The notes below the pieces were generated by a model. That model made no database searches. It saw only the letters and a list, made by a program, of their open reading frames with translations, and was not told where the DNA came from. 64,000 nt of DNA, taken from contig NZ_SOBE01000001.1 in assembly GCF_004364285.1 (NCBI RefSeq), forward strand, positions 1,240,001 through 1,304,000, in the 5' to 3' direction. Position 1 is the stretch's first letter; every line of letters starts with the position of its first letter. Shown piece by piece: positions 36,807 to 45,655 of the stretch. Position numbers and translations under genes: made by a program. This DNA is from Frigoribacterium sp. PhB116. Lineage in GTDB: Bacteria > Actinomycetota > Actinomycetes > Actinomycetales > Microbacteriaceae.

Positions 36807-37498
36807 CCGTCAGCAGCACGTCCACGGCCGCTCAGGCCCCGACCGGACCAGGCGGCCGGACGCCTGCCTCGGCTGCTCTCCGAGGATCGCGCGTCATCGC
36901 CGTGCTCCGAGCACCCACGGCCGGGGAGCTCGAGCCCGTGGTCGAGGCCCTCGTCCGCGGAGGCATCCAGAGCATCGAGCTGACGCTCACGACGCCCGGT
37001 GTCCTGGCCGTGCTGCCCGATCTCGCCCGTCGCTTCGCCGACGCCGCCGAGATCGGCCTGGGGACCGTCACCACGGTCGAGCAGGGCCTGTCCGCCGTCG
37101 ACCACGGCGCCGCCTACGTCGTCACGCCCATCACGTCGTCGGCCATCGCTGCCGCGGTCACGAGCCGTGGCGTGCCCTTCTACCCCGGCGGCCTGACACC
37201 GACCGAGCTCTGGTCGAGCTGGTCATCGGGCGCCACAGCGGTCAAGCTCTTCCCCGCCTCGACGGTGGGGCCCGGCTACCTGGGGCAGCTGCGCGGCCCC
37301 TTCCCCGACCTGGAGGTCGTGCCGTCAGGCGGCATCGAGCTCGACGACGTCCCGGCGTGGATCCGCGCGGGCTCGCTCGCCGTGAGCCTCGGCGGTCCTC
37401 TCCTGCGTGACGCCTTCGCCGGAGGCGCTGCGAGCGCCCTCGAGGAACGCGCACGCCGCGTCGTCGGGCTGGCCCTCGAGGCCGGGGAGGCGCGGTGA
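36803..37498 (+). CDS. eda: KDPG/KHG (2-keto-3-deoxy-6-phosphogluconate) aldolase
   Basis: This 231-aa class I aldolase would split 2-keto-3-deoxy-6-phosphogluconate into pyruvate and glyceraldehyde 3-phosphate. Motifs are RVIAVLRAPTAGELEPVVEA, the Glu-bearing GIQSIELTLTTPG, GLGTVTTVEQ, and the Schiff-base Lys in ATAVKLFPASTVGPGYL. PSGGIELDDVPAWIRAGS closes the barrel. It is coupled by a GTGA overlap to the KDG kinase gene, so the two act in series on KDG from uronate or gluconate breakdown. A GntR-like operator precedes it. Confidence 0.93.
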   Translation: MTVSSTSTAAQAPTGPGGRTPASAALRGSRVIAVLRAPTAGELEPVVEALVRGGIQSIELTLTTPGVLAVLPDLARRFADAAEIGLGTVTTVEQGLSAVDHGAAYVVTPITSSAIAAAVTSRGVPFYPGGLTPTELWSSWSSGATAVKLFPASTVGPGYLGQLRGPFPDLEVVPSGGIELDDVPAWIRAGSLAVSLGGPLLRDAFAGGAASALEERARRVVGLALEAGEAR

Positions 37499-38535
37499 CG
37501 GACCCGACCGCCGCCTCCTCCAGCTCGACCAGGCGACCACGGGTCGTCACGCTCGGCGAGACCATGGGGCTGCTCTCCAACGCGCAGCCGGGGCCGCTCG
37601 CCCACGCGAACACGATGCAGCTCGGCATCGGCGGCTCGGAGTCCAACGTCGCCATCGGCCTGAGCAGGCTCGGCGTGGACGTGACCTGGTTCGGCCGAGT
37701 GGGCGACGACTCCGTCGGCCGTCTCGTCGCTCGCGAGATCCGCGCCGAGGGCGTCGACGCCCGGGTCACGATCGACGACGGTGCGGCGACCGGCCTGATG
37801 ATCAAGGAGCGTCGGACCTCGACCTCGCAGAACGTCACCTACTACCGGGCCGGGAGTGCCGGATCGCGTCTGTCGTCCGACGATCTCGACGAGTCGGCCA
37901 TCGCTTCGGCGGACGTGCTGCACGTGACCGGCATCACGCCGGCTCTCTCGGACTCGGCTGCGCAGGCGGTCCGCCGAGCCGCCGACGTCGCCCGCGAGGC
38001 GGGTGTCCTGGTGTCGTTCGACGTCAACTACCGGCGTGCCCTGTGGTCGACGGGTGACGCCGCGACGTTCTGCCGGGAGTTCGCAGCCGGCTGCGACGTG
38101 CTGTTCGCCGGAGAGGACGAAGCCGCGATGCTGCTCGGGCCGGCCGCCTCGGCGTCGTTCGCCACCGACTCCGCCGCCGCCGGTTCCCCCTCCGATGCCG
38201 CTGCCGCAGCCGCAGCACTGGCATGCGGCCTCGCCGAGTTCGGTCCGCGGCAGGCCGTCGTCAAGTGCGGTGCGGCCGGTGCCGTGGCGATGGTCGACGG
38301 CCAGCTCGTCACGCAGGTGGCCGTGCCGATCGTCGCCCACGACACGGTCGGGGCCGGGGACGCGTTCGTCGCGGGCTACCTCGCCGAGCTCGCGGCCGGG
38401 AGCGACGCACCGACCCGCCTGCAGACCGCCGCGACGGTCGGGGCGTTCGTCTGCCTGGCGGCCGGGGACTGGGAGGGCCTGCCCCGACGGTCCGAGCTGG
38501 GGCTGCTTCACGCCCGCGAGGCAGTCACGCGCTGA
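37495..38535 (+). CDS. kdgK: 2-keto-3-deoxygluconate kinase (PfkB family)
   Basis: The 346-aa PfkB-family kinase has VVTLGETMGLLSNAQPG and the substrate motif GIGGSESNVAIGLSRLG (about 43-59). FDVNYRRALWS is characteristic of KDG kinases, and the ATP/anion-hole motif DTVGAGDAFVAGYLAEL carries the catalytic Asp. An Ala/Ser-rich insert (AASASFATDSAAAGSPSDAA) sits before the last third. It phosphorylates KDG to KDPG for the preceding aldolase. The upstream uronate isomerase/dehydratase genes are not in this window. Confidence 0.92.
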   Translation: MTDPTAASSSSTRRPRVVTLGETMGLLSNAQPGPLAHANTMQLGIGGSESNVAIGLSRLGVDVTWFGRVGDDSVGRLVAREIRAEGVDARVTIDDGAATGLMIKERRTSTSQNVTYYRAGSAGSRLSSDDLDESAIASADVLHVTGITPALSDSAAQAVRRAADVAREAGVLVSFDVNYRRALWSTGDAATFCREFAAGCDVLFAGEDEAAMLLGPAASASFATDSAAAGSPSDAAAAAAALACGLAEFGPRQAVVKCGAAGAVAMVDGQLVTQVAVPIVAHDTVGAGDAFVAGYLAELAAGSDAPTRLQTAATVGAFVCLAAGDWEGLPRRSELGLLHAREAVTR

Positions 38536-38660
38536 CGACGCTGACGAGCGCTGACACGCTCGCAGCCTCGACGCGCGCCGTCACCGCCGCACCCTGTCTC
38601 GAGCGCCCGCCGTTCGCTGTCCGCCTTGTCGAGGGTCGTGGTCTCGGGCACGATGGCCCC

Positions 38661-39296
38661 ATGCCCCACGTCACCGCGATCTGCCGCGTCCACGCCCTGC
38701 TCGACGACTCCGGCAGCGTCGGCGTGACCGCGATCGACAAGCGACCGGTCGAGGGGCCGGTGCCCGTCCGCAAGCTCGGCCTGCGGGGTGACGTCCAGGC
38801 AAGTCGTGCCCACCACGGCGGCGAGGACAAGGCCGTGTACGCCTTCGCGGACGAGGACGCCGACCACTTCGCCGACCTCCTCGGCCGTGAGGTGCTCCCC
38901 GGTTCGTTCGGCGAGAACCTCCGCACGTCGGGCCTCGACGTCACCGGCGCCGTCATCGGCGAGCGGTGGGCCGTCGGCGAGCGTCTCGTCCTCGAGGTGA
39001 CCATGCCGCGGACTCCGTGCGCCACGTTCGCGCGTCGACTCGGCGAACGGGGCTGGGTGCGGCGGTTCCAGGAGGAGGGCAGGCCCGGCGCGTACCTCAA
39101 GGTGGTCGTCGGCGGCGAGATCTCCGCGGGCGACGACCTCCGGGTCGTCTCGCGCCCCGAGCACGGCGTCACCATCGGCGAGTGCTTCGCGGGGCTCGCT
39201 CCTGAGCGGGCCGCACTGCTGTTGAGCGATCAGGAGTCGCCGTCGCTCGCGCCCGGGATGCGCGACGTCGCCGAGCTCGCCGCGTCCCGCGCCTGA
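38661..39296 (+). CDS. MOSC domain protein (YiiM-like)
   Basis: The 211-aa MOSC (molybdenum-cofactor sulfurase C-terminal) protein shows RKLGLRGDVQASRAHHGGED, YAFADEDADHFADLLG, GSFGENLRTSGLD and MPRTPCATFARRLGERGWV with the conserved Cys. YiiM-type members act in molybdenum-dependent detoxification of N-hydroxylated compounds. The last ~25 residues (after LLL) are encoded by 86-bp element K, so the C-terminal tail and stop codon come from the element. ATG 38661 has no strong Shine-Dalgarno. Confidence 0.88.
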   Translation: MPHVTAICRVHALLDDSGSVGVTAIDKRPVEGPVPVRKLGLRGDVQASRAHHGGEDKAVYAFADEDADHFADLLGREVLPGSFGENLRTSGLDVTGAVIGERWAVGERLVLEVTMPRTPCATFARRLGERGWVRRFQEEGRPGAYLKVVVGGEISAGDDLRVVSRPEHGVTIGECFAGLAPERAALLLSDQESPSLAPGMRDVAELAASRA

Positions 39297-39305
39297 GTCC
39301 TCGAC
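39221..39305. repeat. 86-bp-type bipartite inverted element, copy K (85 bp)
   Basis: The left end GTTGAGCGATCAGG has one change from the fixed block; the right end CCTGAGTCCTCGAC is canonical. Positions 39221-39296 are translated as the C-terminus of the MOSC protein. Confidence 0.8.
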
Positions 39306-39326
39306 AGCGCGGCGGCGTCAGCGGCT

Positions 39327-39387
<61 letters not shown>

Positions 39388-39487
39388 CCCGGGGTCAAGC
39401 GCCCGAAGTTCGCCCTGCGACGCGTCCGGCCTGCTCGACGCCGGGTGTGCCCGCGGTGAAACCGAGGTTGCGCGCACTGCACGATAT

Positions 39488-39517
39488 TTGACGCGAACGA
39501 CTACTCGTGCGAGAGTA
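39488..39517 (+). promoter_or_regulatory. candidate promoter and operator of the padR gene
   Basis: TTGACG (39488-39493) and GAGAGT (39511-39516) are 17 bp apart. An inverted repeat TACTC-N6-GAGTA (39502-39517) overlaps the -10 region and may be the PadR autoregulatory site. The start would be at or next to the GTG, implying a near-leaderless mRNA. Confidence 0.4.
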
Positions 39518-39522
39518 CCTCG

Positions 39523-40113
39523 GTGTCCTCCATCCGCCTCTTCGTGCTCGACTCGTTCGCGCGCCACGGCGAGATGCACGGGCACCAGCTCAAGCTCCAG
39601 GCCGAGCAGGAACACGTCCACCAGTGGACCGACATCTCGGTCGGCGGGCTGTACGGCGCCCTCAAGCGCCTCGCCGCCGAGGGCCTGCTCACCCCCGTCC
39701 GCACCGAGCGCGAGGGCAACTTCCCCGAGCGCCAGGTCTGGGCGATAACCAACGAGGGTCGCGCGGCCCTCGCCGACTCCCGCCGGCACGCGCTCGAGAC
39801 CGTCGTGCTGCGGCCCGATCCCTTCGACCTCGCGCTGACCCGCGTCGACCCCGACGCCATCGACGACCTGGTCGGCACGGTCCACGAACGTCGTCGGGCG
39901 GTCCGTCGTCTCCTCGACGACGAGATCGAGCACCACCGTCGCGCCAGCCCCTGGCTCTCCGTCGCCGAGAAGCACGCGATGGCGCACCGAGAGCACCGGC
40001 TCCGCGCCGAGCTCGACTGGCACGACACGCTCGTCGACGCGCTCCCCGAGATCGTCGCCGACGAGGAGGCGGGTGCCAGGCACGCACTGACTCCCGGCTC
40101 CCCCGGTCGGTAG
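39523..40113 (+). CDS. PadR-family transcriptional regulator
   Basis: The 196-aa regulator has a PadR winged helix (SIRLFVLDSFARHGEMHGHQ at 3-22, ISVGGLYGALKRLAAEGLLT as recognition helix, then FPERQVWAITNEGRAALADS as wing). A long C-terminal coiled-coil-like dimerisation part follows (Vir_C-like, residues ~100-180). PadR proteins usually repress a nearby efflux or detoxification gene and respond to its substrate. The DHA2 exporter 78 bp downstream on the same strand is the obvious target. The start is GTG 39523. Confidence 0.92.
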   Translation: MSSIRLFVLDSFARHGEMHGHQLKLQAEQEHVHQWTDISVGGLYGALKRLAAEGLLTPVRTEREGNFPERQVWAITNEGRAALADSRRHALETVVLRPDPFDLALTRVDPDAIDDLVGTVHERRRAVRRLLDDEIEHHRRASPWLSVAEKHAMAHREHRLRAELDWHDTLVDALPEIVADEEAGARHALTPGSPGR

Positions 40114-40191
40114 CGACCGCCTCCTCGACTCCCATCTCCCTCTTCCGGCCACCCGCCGGGCACCCGACCCTGCCCCCTGAAAGGCACCTCC

Positions 40192-41781
40192 ATGACCGAC
40201 GCCACCGCCCGGGCAGCCGCCCCGGCGCCCGCCATCCCCCGCCAGTCGTGGCTCGCCCTGTCGGCGCTGCTGCTCGGCATGTTCATCGCCCTGCTGGACA
40301 CGACGATCGTCAACGTCGCTCTGCCGACGATCAGGACGAACCTCGACGCCTCCGAGTCGACGCTGTCGTGGATCATCTCGGGCTACGCGCTGGCGTTCGG
40401 CCTGACGCTCATCCCGGCCGGCCGCATCGGCGACCGCATCGGGCACAAGTGGGTCTACTTCTCGGGCGTGCTGCTGTTCACGCTGGCCAGCCTCGCCTGC
40501 GGCGTGGCCACTAGCGACCACCAGCTCGTCGTGTTCCGCGTCGTGCAGGGGCTCGCGGGCGGCATCTTCGTGCCGGCCGTGACGGCGTTCATCCAGCTGC
40601 TGTTCCCGGGGCGGTCGCGCGGCAAGGCCTTCGCGATCATGGGAGCGGTCATCGGCGTCTCGTCGGCCCTCGGGCCGATCATCGGCGGACTGCTCATCCA
40701 GGCGTTCGGCGACGAGCACGGCTGGCGTCTCGTGTTCTTCGTGAACCTGCCCTTCGGCATCATCACGCTGATCGCGGCCGCCGTGCTGCTCCCCCGTCGC
40801 GACGAGTCCGTGCCTCGCCCCGACCGCGGGCTCGACTGGTTCGGCCTGCTGCTCGTGTCGGCGGCGTTCGTCGCGCTGCTCGTCCCGCTGATCCAGGGGC
40901 AGGACGAGGGCTGGCCCCTCTGGACCTACCTGAGCATCGCCGGCGGCCTCGTGCTGCTCGCGCTGTTCGGGCTGTGGGAGGTGGCCTACACCCGCCGAGG
41001 ACGCACGCCTCTGGTGCCCCCCAAGCTGTTCTCCCACCCGCAGTTCACGGGCGGCGTCGTCCTGGCCCTCGTGTACTTCGCGGCCTTCACCAGCATCTTC
41101 TTCACGATCTCGCTGCTTTGGCAGTCGGGCCTCGGGAACAGCGCCCTCGCCTCCGGCGCCGTCGCCATCCCGTTCGCGGTCGGCAGCATCATCTCGTCGT
41201 CGCAGAGCAACCAGCTCGCCCAGAAGCTCGGCCGCAACGTGCTGGTGCTCGGGACGGCCCTCGTCACGATCGGGCTCGGGGCGATGTGGATCATCCTCCT
41301 CGTAGTCGAGCCGGCCGACCTCACCAACTGGATCCTGCTGGTCCCGCTGCTGGTGGCCGGCCTCGGGAACGGCTTCTTCATCGCCCCGAACGTTCAGTTC
41401 ATCGTGGCCACGGTCGACCCGCAGGACGCCGGCTCGGCCAGCGCCGTGATCTCCGCCATCCAGCGCATCGGCTCGGCGGTGGGCATCGCCATCATCGGCA
41501 GCGTGCTCTTCGGGTCGCTGCCCGGCGGCCGCGAGCTGGCGACGGCGGCAGGCCGTGCCGCGGGCTTCACCGACGCCTCCGCCGCGGCCATGGGCGTCAG
41601 CGCGGCGTTCGCGCTCGTCGCCTTCGCGCTGGTATTCGCCCTGCCGCGCCGGGTCGGCCACGGCCGCCCCTCGGGAGCCGGATCCAGAGCCGTAGGAGAC
41701 GCCGCCTCCGGAGCAGACGCAGGTCCGGGAGCGGGCAGCCACGGCGGCTCGGGCAAGCACGCCGGGGCCCCCACGGCCTGA
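40192..41781 (+). CDS. MFS multidrug exporter, DHA2 (EmrB/QacA) family
   Basis: This 529-aa protein has 14 predicted helices. The DHA2 signature LDTTIVNVALPTIRTNL is in helix 1 (about residues 35-51), motif A is AGRIGDRIGHKWVYFSG, and motif C-like ALGPIIGGLL is in helix 5. It likely exports hydrophobic drugs or metabolites using proton-motive force. AAGG at about 10 nt precedes ATG 40192. A 45-residue Gly/Ala/Ser-rich cytosolic tail ends the protein. It is probably controlled by the adjacent PadR. Confidence 0.94.
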   Translation: MTDATARAAAPAPAIPRQSWLALSALLLGMFIALLDTTIVNVALPTIRTNLDASESTLSWIISGYALAFGLTLIPAGRIGDRIGHKWVYFSGVLLFTLASLACGVATSDHQLVVFRVVQGLAGGIFVPAVTAFIQLLFPGRSRGKAFAIMGAVIGVSSALGPIIGGLLIQAFGDEHGWRLVFFVNLPFGIITLIAAAVLLPRRDESVPRPDRGLDWFGLLLVSAAFVALLVPLIQGQDEGWPLWTYLSIAGGLVLLALFGLWEVAYTRRGRTPLVPPKLFSHPQFTGGVVLALVYFAAFTSIFFTISLLWQSGLGNSALASGAVAIPFAVGSIISSSQSNQLAQKLGRNVLVLGTALVTIGLGAMWIILLVVEPADLTNWILLVPLLVAGLGNGFFIAPNVQFIVATVDPQDAGSASAVISAIQRIGSAVGIAIIGSVLFGSLPGGRELATAAGRAAGFTDASAAAMGVSAAFALVAFALVFALPRRVGHGRPSGAGSRAVGDAASGADAGPGAGSHGGSGKHAGAPTA

Positions 41782-41841
41782 CGCGCCGCGCGCGCACCGC
41801 ACCTCCCCTCGCCTCGCCTCGGCACGCGGGCCACGCAGGGC

Positions 41842-41927
41842 GTCGACGACTCAGGAGTCGTCGACGCCCTGTCGTCGTCCCGGCACGCTCCCTGCTCGCT
41901 CTCGCCACCGCCTCCTGACTCGTCGAC
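41842..41927. repeat. 86-bp bipartite inverted element, copy L
   Basis: Ends are GTCGACGACTCAGG and CCTGACTCGTCGAC. It lies between two plus-strand genes, 60 bp past the exporter stop, and is followed at once by a 9-bp tandem array. Confidence 0.9.
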
Positions 41928-42000
41928 GCGCTCGACACGCTCGACACGCTCGACACGCTGGACACGCTCGACACGCTCGCCGCGCTCGCCGCGCTCGACG
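41928..42000. repeat. 9-bp tandem array directly abutting element L
   Basis: About eight units of CGCTCGACA and variants (CTGGACACG, CTCGCCGCG) run without gap from the right end of element L. The unit contains the CTCGAC found at the element terminus, so it may have grown from that end by slippage. Confidence 0.85.
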
Positions 42001-42083
42001 TGCCTTCCCCCTCCACGCGCCTCACGCACCTGTCCGCCCAGCGCACCCGGGCAGATCGGAGGTCCGCCGGGCAGACTGGCCCG

Positions 42084-43226
42084 ATGCCCCTCGCCTCTCC
42101 GACGACATCGACGCGCCGCGACCGCGTCCTGCCGCTCGACGGCCTGCGCACGGTCGCCATCGCCTTCGTGGTGCTCTACCACCTGCACGTGCCCGGCTTC
42201 GGCAGCGGATTCGTGGGCGTCAACGTCTTCTTCGTGCTCTCCGGCTACCTCATCACGACGCTGCTGCTCGGCGAGCACGCCCGCACGGGCCGCATCCGCC
42301 TGGGCCGCTTCTGGGTGAGGCGGATCCTGCGCCTGTACCCGACCCTGCTCGCCGTCGTGGTCGTCGGCGTCGCCCTGTGGTGGCTGATCGGCGACTACCA
42401 GGGCTCGACCATGAGCGCCCTCGGCGCTGCCGCGGTCGCGCTCACCTACACGGGCAACGTCGCCCGCTCGTTCCTCGGCGAGTCGCAGGGTGTGTTCTCG
42501 CCCATGTGGAGCCTCTCGATGGAGGAGCAGTTCTACATCGTCTGGCCGCCCCTCCTCATGCTCCTCATCGCGGTCGTCGCCACCCGCCGGGTCATGGTGG
42601 CCGTGCTCGGCGCGCTCGTCGTGGCCTCCGTGGTGGCGTCGGGCTTCCTCTTCGAGGCGCCCGGGGGCGGGTCGACGCCCGACATCTACTTCAGCCCGGT
42701 GCTGAACGTGGCTCCGCTGTTGCTCGGCTGCGGACTGGCGCTCGTGATGGGCTCCGAGAAGGGGCAGGCGCTGTTCCGAGGCCGCCTCGGCAGCGTCGCC
42801 ACCTGGGCCGGCCTCGCCGGCGTCGTCGGCTCCCTGGCCGCGATCGGGAGCGGCTGGCAGCAGAACGTCACGACCTTCACCGTGATGCTGCCCGGCGTCG
42901 CGATCGCGTCGGCACTGCTGATCGGCGGCCTCGTCTCCCGACCGTCGCTCCCCGCCCGGGTGCTCTCGCTCAGCCCCGTCGCCTGGTTCGGCCGGGCGCT
43001 CTCGTACCCGATCTACCTCTGGCACGTCGTCTTCATCGCCCTCATCACCCCCGTCGTCCCCGGTGCGCTCGGCGTCGTGGCTGTGATCGCCGCGTCCGTC
43101 GTCACGGCGTACCTCTCGCACCGCTTCGTCGAGGGGCCGGCCCTTCGTCTCAAGGACCGCCTCGGCACGTCCGCCAAGGAGGCGCGGAGCACGACACCGG
43201 CAGAGCGCGAGCTGACGAACGCCTGA
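42084..43226 (+). CDS. acyltransferase 3 family (OafA/YrhL-like) membrane O-acyltransferase
   Basis: The 380-aa integral membrane protein starts at ATG 42084. RVLPLDGLRTVAIAFVVLYH carries the active-site His in helix 1. The second conserved block is FWVRRILRLYPTL with the conserved RR, and WSLSMEEQFYIVWPPLLML contains the Glu-Glu-Gln-Phe motif. About ten helices are visible. These enzymes O-acetylate surface polysaccharides, peptidoglycan or secreted metabolites. The gene stands alone, so the acceptor is unknown. Confidence 0.92.
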   Translation: MPLASPTTSTRRDRVLPLDGLRTVAIAFVVLYHLHVPGFGSGFVGVNVFFVLSGYLITTLLLGEHARTGRIRLGRFWVRRILRLYPTLLAVVVVGVALWWLIGDYQGSTMSALGAAAVALTYTGNVARSFLGESQGVFSPMWSLSMEEQFYIVWPPLLMLLIAVVATRRVMVAVLGALVVASVVASGFLFEAPGGGSTPDIYFSPVLNVAPLLLGCGLALVMGSEKGQALFRGRLGSVATWAGLAGVVGSLAAIGSGWQQNVTTFTVMLPGVAIASALLIGGLVSRPSLPARVLSLSPVAWFGRALSYPIYLWHVVFIALITPVVPGALGVVAVIAASVVTAYLSHRFVEGPALRLKDRLGTSAKEARSTTPAERELTNA

Positions 43227-43235
43227 CGGTCGCGA

Positions 43236-43262
43236 ACACGACGGCGGCGGCGGCCGTCGTGT
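43236..43262. terminator. bidirectional terminator between convergent genes
   Basis: ACACGACGGC (43236-43245) pairs perfectly with GCCGTCGTGT (43253-43262) around a 7-nt loop. It serves the acyltransferase (+) and possibly nnrD (-). Confidence 0.7.
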
Positions 43263-43345
43263 CCGCTCCTCATCCAGCCGCCACGCGACGTAGCGCCGGT
43301 AACGACGTCACGCGACCTGACGTGGCCTGACGCGCGTTCCTCGGC

Positions 43346-44215
43346 CTAGGAGCCGACCTCGACGAGCACGCGCGGCAGCTCCGTGAGCAGCTCGCTCGCG
43401 AGGAACCCGAGGGGACCCACTCCGACGGCCAGCCGGTCGCCCGCCGACGAGTGGGCGTGGGTCGCCCACGTCGCGGCCTGTGCCGGCGTGGCCCCGCGGG
43501 CGGCGAGCCCGGCCACGGCCCCTGCGAGGACGTCTCCGCTGCCCGAGGTGCCGAGGCCGACGTGGCCGGCGCCCGAGCGCCGGAGTCGCCCGTCCGGGGA
43601 CGCGACCAGGCTCTGGCAGGCGACCACCGCCTCCCACCGGGCTGCGATCTCGAGCAGGTCGCTCGGCAGGTCGTCCACGTCTCGGTCGAGCAACCGGCCA
43701 GCCTCGCTCGTGTTCGGGGTCATGACGAGTCGGCCGCGCAGCCGGTCGACCGCACCGCCGCAGCGCGGCAGCACCCCGAGGGCGAACGCGTCGAGGACGA
43801 CCACCGTCTCGTCCCCCACGAGGTCAGGCAGGAGGCGCACCAGGGCCTCGGCCTCGTCGGCGTCGTCGAGCCCCGACCCGGCGAGCACGGCGTCGGCGCC
43901 CTGGAGGTCGTCGGCCGCCGCCCCCAGCGACGAGCCGACCACATGCCCCTCCGGGGTCTCGCCCAGGGGAACGACGCCCGCCTCCGGCAGGGCCACCGCG
44001 ATGTGCGGGGCGACCGAGCCGGCGACGGCGAGCGTGAGACGACCCGCGCCGACGCGCAGCGCTGCGAGCGCGCCGAGCATCGCTGCACCGGGCGTGCGCG
44101 CTGCTCCGCCCACGACGACGACCTGCCCGCGCGAGTACTTGCCGTCCCCGGCGGTCGGGAGGGGCCAGGCGCGCAGCAGCTCGGGGGTGATGACGTGCTC
44201 AGTGCGGTCGGACAT
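43346..44215 (-). CDS. nnrD: ADP/ATP-dependent NAD(P)H-hydrate dehydratase (single domain)
   Basis: The 289-aa ribokinase-fold enzyme repairs damaged, hydrated NAD(P)H. Motifs are GQVVVVGGAARTPGAAMLGA, LAGSGLDDADEA, VMTPNTSEAGRLL, and the anion hole GTSGSGDVLAGAVAGL with the catalytic Asp. It lacks the N-terminal epimerase (YjeF_N) domain often fused to it in other bacteria, so epimerase activity would have to come from another gene. The start overlaps the upstream phosphatase gene by 17 bp. Confidence 0.9.
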   Translation of the reverse strand: MSDRTEHVITPELLRAWPLPTAGDGKYSRGQVVVVGGAARTPGAAMLGALAALRVGAGRLTLAVAGSVAPHIAVALPEAGVVPLGETPEGHVVGSSLGAAADDLQGADAVLAGSGLDDADEAEALVRLLPDLVGDETVVVLDAFALGVLPRCGGAVDRLRGRLVMTPNTSEAGRLLDRDVDDLPSDLLEIAARWEAVVACQSLVASPDGRLRRSGAGHVGLGTSGSGDVLAGAVAGLAARGATPAQAATWATHAHSSAGDRLAVGVGPLGFLASELLTELPRVLVEVGS

Positions 44216-44966
44216 CGCGGTCTCCTTCGTGGACGGTCACGGGTGCGTCCTCCTCGGCCAGGTGGTCGACGTCCGCGAAGCGGTCGAGGGTCCACCAGGA
44301 GGCCCCCGCCTCGCGGCGCAGGGTGGTCACGGAGGCGTTCGTGACGGTGTTGCCGCGGGCGAACTCGAGCAGGCCGTCCTCGCTCAGCCCGGTGCAGACG
44401 TAGACGACGAGCATGATGACGGCGTCGTGCGCGGTGAGCACGACGCGCTGGGTGTCGGTCTCGTCGGCCAGGTCGTCGAGGTCCCGGAGCAGCGAACGGA
44501 CGCGGAGGGCCACGTCGGCCCAGGACTCGCCGCCGGGCGGACGATGGTAGAACTTGCCGAGCCGGTGACGGCGTGCCGCCTCCTCGGGGTGCCGTGCCTC
44601 GACCCCGCGACGGGTCAGCAGGTCGAGCACCCCGAGCTCGCGGTCGCGGAGTCGCTCGTCCACGCGGATCGTGGGCTCGAGACCGGCCTCCTCCACCGCC
44701 GTCCCGATGGTCTGTCGGGCACGCAGGTAGGGCGAGCACCAGAAGGCGGTGCCGCTGCCTCCGTCGCCCACTGCGACCGCACCCAGGTCGAGGCCGTCGA
44801 GCCATGAGGCGAGCGCGCGCGCCTGTTCGATCCCCTTCTCGCTGAGGGGGACGTCGGCGTCGCGCTCGTCGACGTCGATCGTCTCGGAGCCGGCTGCCTC
44901 GGCGGCCGTGGCGGCGACGTTCGCGGTGCTCTCGCCGTGGCGGACGAGGAGGAGTTCCCTGATCAT
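44199..44966 (-). CDS. histidine phosphatase superfamily protein
   Basis: This 255-aa phosphoglycerate-mutase-like phosphatase has the phospho-histidine motif LVRHGEST (His10) close to the N-terminus. The second Arg region is WCSPYLRARQT, the acid is in LRDRELG, and the distal His is in VVLTAHDAVIM. The C-terminal ~30 residues (after WWTLDRFADVDHLAEEDAP) are an extension. It overlaps nnrD by 17 bp. The substrate is unknown; sugar phosphates or nucleotides are usual for this family. Confidence 0.9.
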   Translation of the reverse strand: MIRELLLVRHGESTANVAATAAEAAGSETIDVDERDADVPLSEKGIEQARALASWLDGLDLGAVAVGDGGSGTAFWCSPYLRARQTIGTAVEEAGLEPTIRVDERLRDRELGVLDLLTRRGVEARHPEEAARRHRLGKFYHRPPGGESWADVALRVRSLLRDLDDLADETDTQRVVLTAHDAVIMLVVYVCTGLSEDGLLEFARGNTVTNASVTTLRREAGASWWTLDRFADVDHLAEEDAPVTVHEGDRDVRPH

Positions 44967-45088
44967 GTCGACGACGGTAGGCGGTCGCGCGGCGTCGCGA
45001 CCACCCGGCCGTGCGGTCGGCGGCGAGGGTGTCGAGACCTGGCCGACGCCTCCTCGTCACGACCTGCGGAGCGTGGCATCCTGGGCCG

Positions 45089-45442
45089 ATGGCGACGACG
45101 ACCGAGCAGGTGCAGGCGATCTGCGCCGAGCAGCCCTCTGCCGAGCTGACGTTCCCGTTCGGGCTCGAGATCGCCGTGTACAAGGTGCGCGGCAAGATCT
45201 TCGCCCTGGTGCCCGTCGACGCCGAGACGCCGTCCGTCTCGCTCAAGGCGGTGCCGGAGCACGCCGAGCAGCTACGCGCCGAGCACCCCGAGATCACTCC
45301 GGGGTGGCACCTGAACAAGCGGCACTGGATCACGCTCGACCTGTCGGGCGACCTGCCCGCGACCATGGTCGAGGACCTCGTGGGCAACTCGTACGACCGC
45401 GTGGTCGCGGGCATGCCGAAGTCGCGTCGCCCGCTGGCGTAG
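45089..45442 (+). CDS. MmcQ/YjbR family DNA-binding-fold protein
   Basis: The 117-aa protein starts MATTTEQVQAICAEQPSAEL and has the MmcQ/YjbR pattern: FPFGLEIAVYKVRGKIFALV, SLKAVPEHAEQLRAEHPEIT, and the hallmark GWHLNKRHWITLDL followed by DLPATMVEDLVGNSYDRVVAGM. The CyaY-like fold suggests DNA or ligand binding, but no function is settled for the family. It is divergent from the phosphatase gene and convergent with cysE. Confidence 0.92.
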   Translation: MATTTEQVQAICAEQPSAELTFPFGLEIAVYKVRGKIFALVPVDAETPSVSLKAVPEHAEQLRAEHPEITPGWHLNKRHWITLDLSGDLPATMVEDLVGNSYDRVVAGMPKSRRPLA

Positions 45443-45491
45443 TCGGCCGCCCGCGCGGCGCGGCGGGGCCGTCGTTCGTTGTGTCGACGGC

Positions 45492-45576
45492 GTCGAGGAC
45501 TCAGGCGACGACGACGACCTGCGCCGCCCAGCCCGGCGCCGAGTCCAGCGTCGACGCCGACACCTGATTCGTCGAC
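45492..45576. repeat. 86-bp-type bipartite inverted element, copy M (85 bp)
   Basis: Ends are GTCGAGGACTCAGG and CCTGATTCGTCGAC. It lies in the convergent gap between the MmcQ-like gene and cysE. Confidence 0.88.
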
Positions 45577-45655
45577 GCGCGAACAGGGAGACGCACGAGC
45601 GATGGCAGCGGCGGGCTACGGATGCAGCGGAAGCAGCAGCGGGAGCGGGAGCGCG

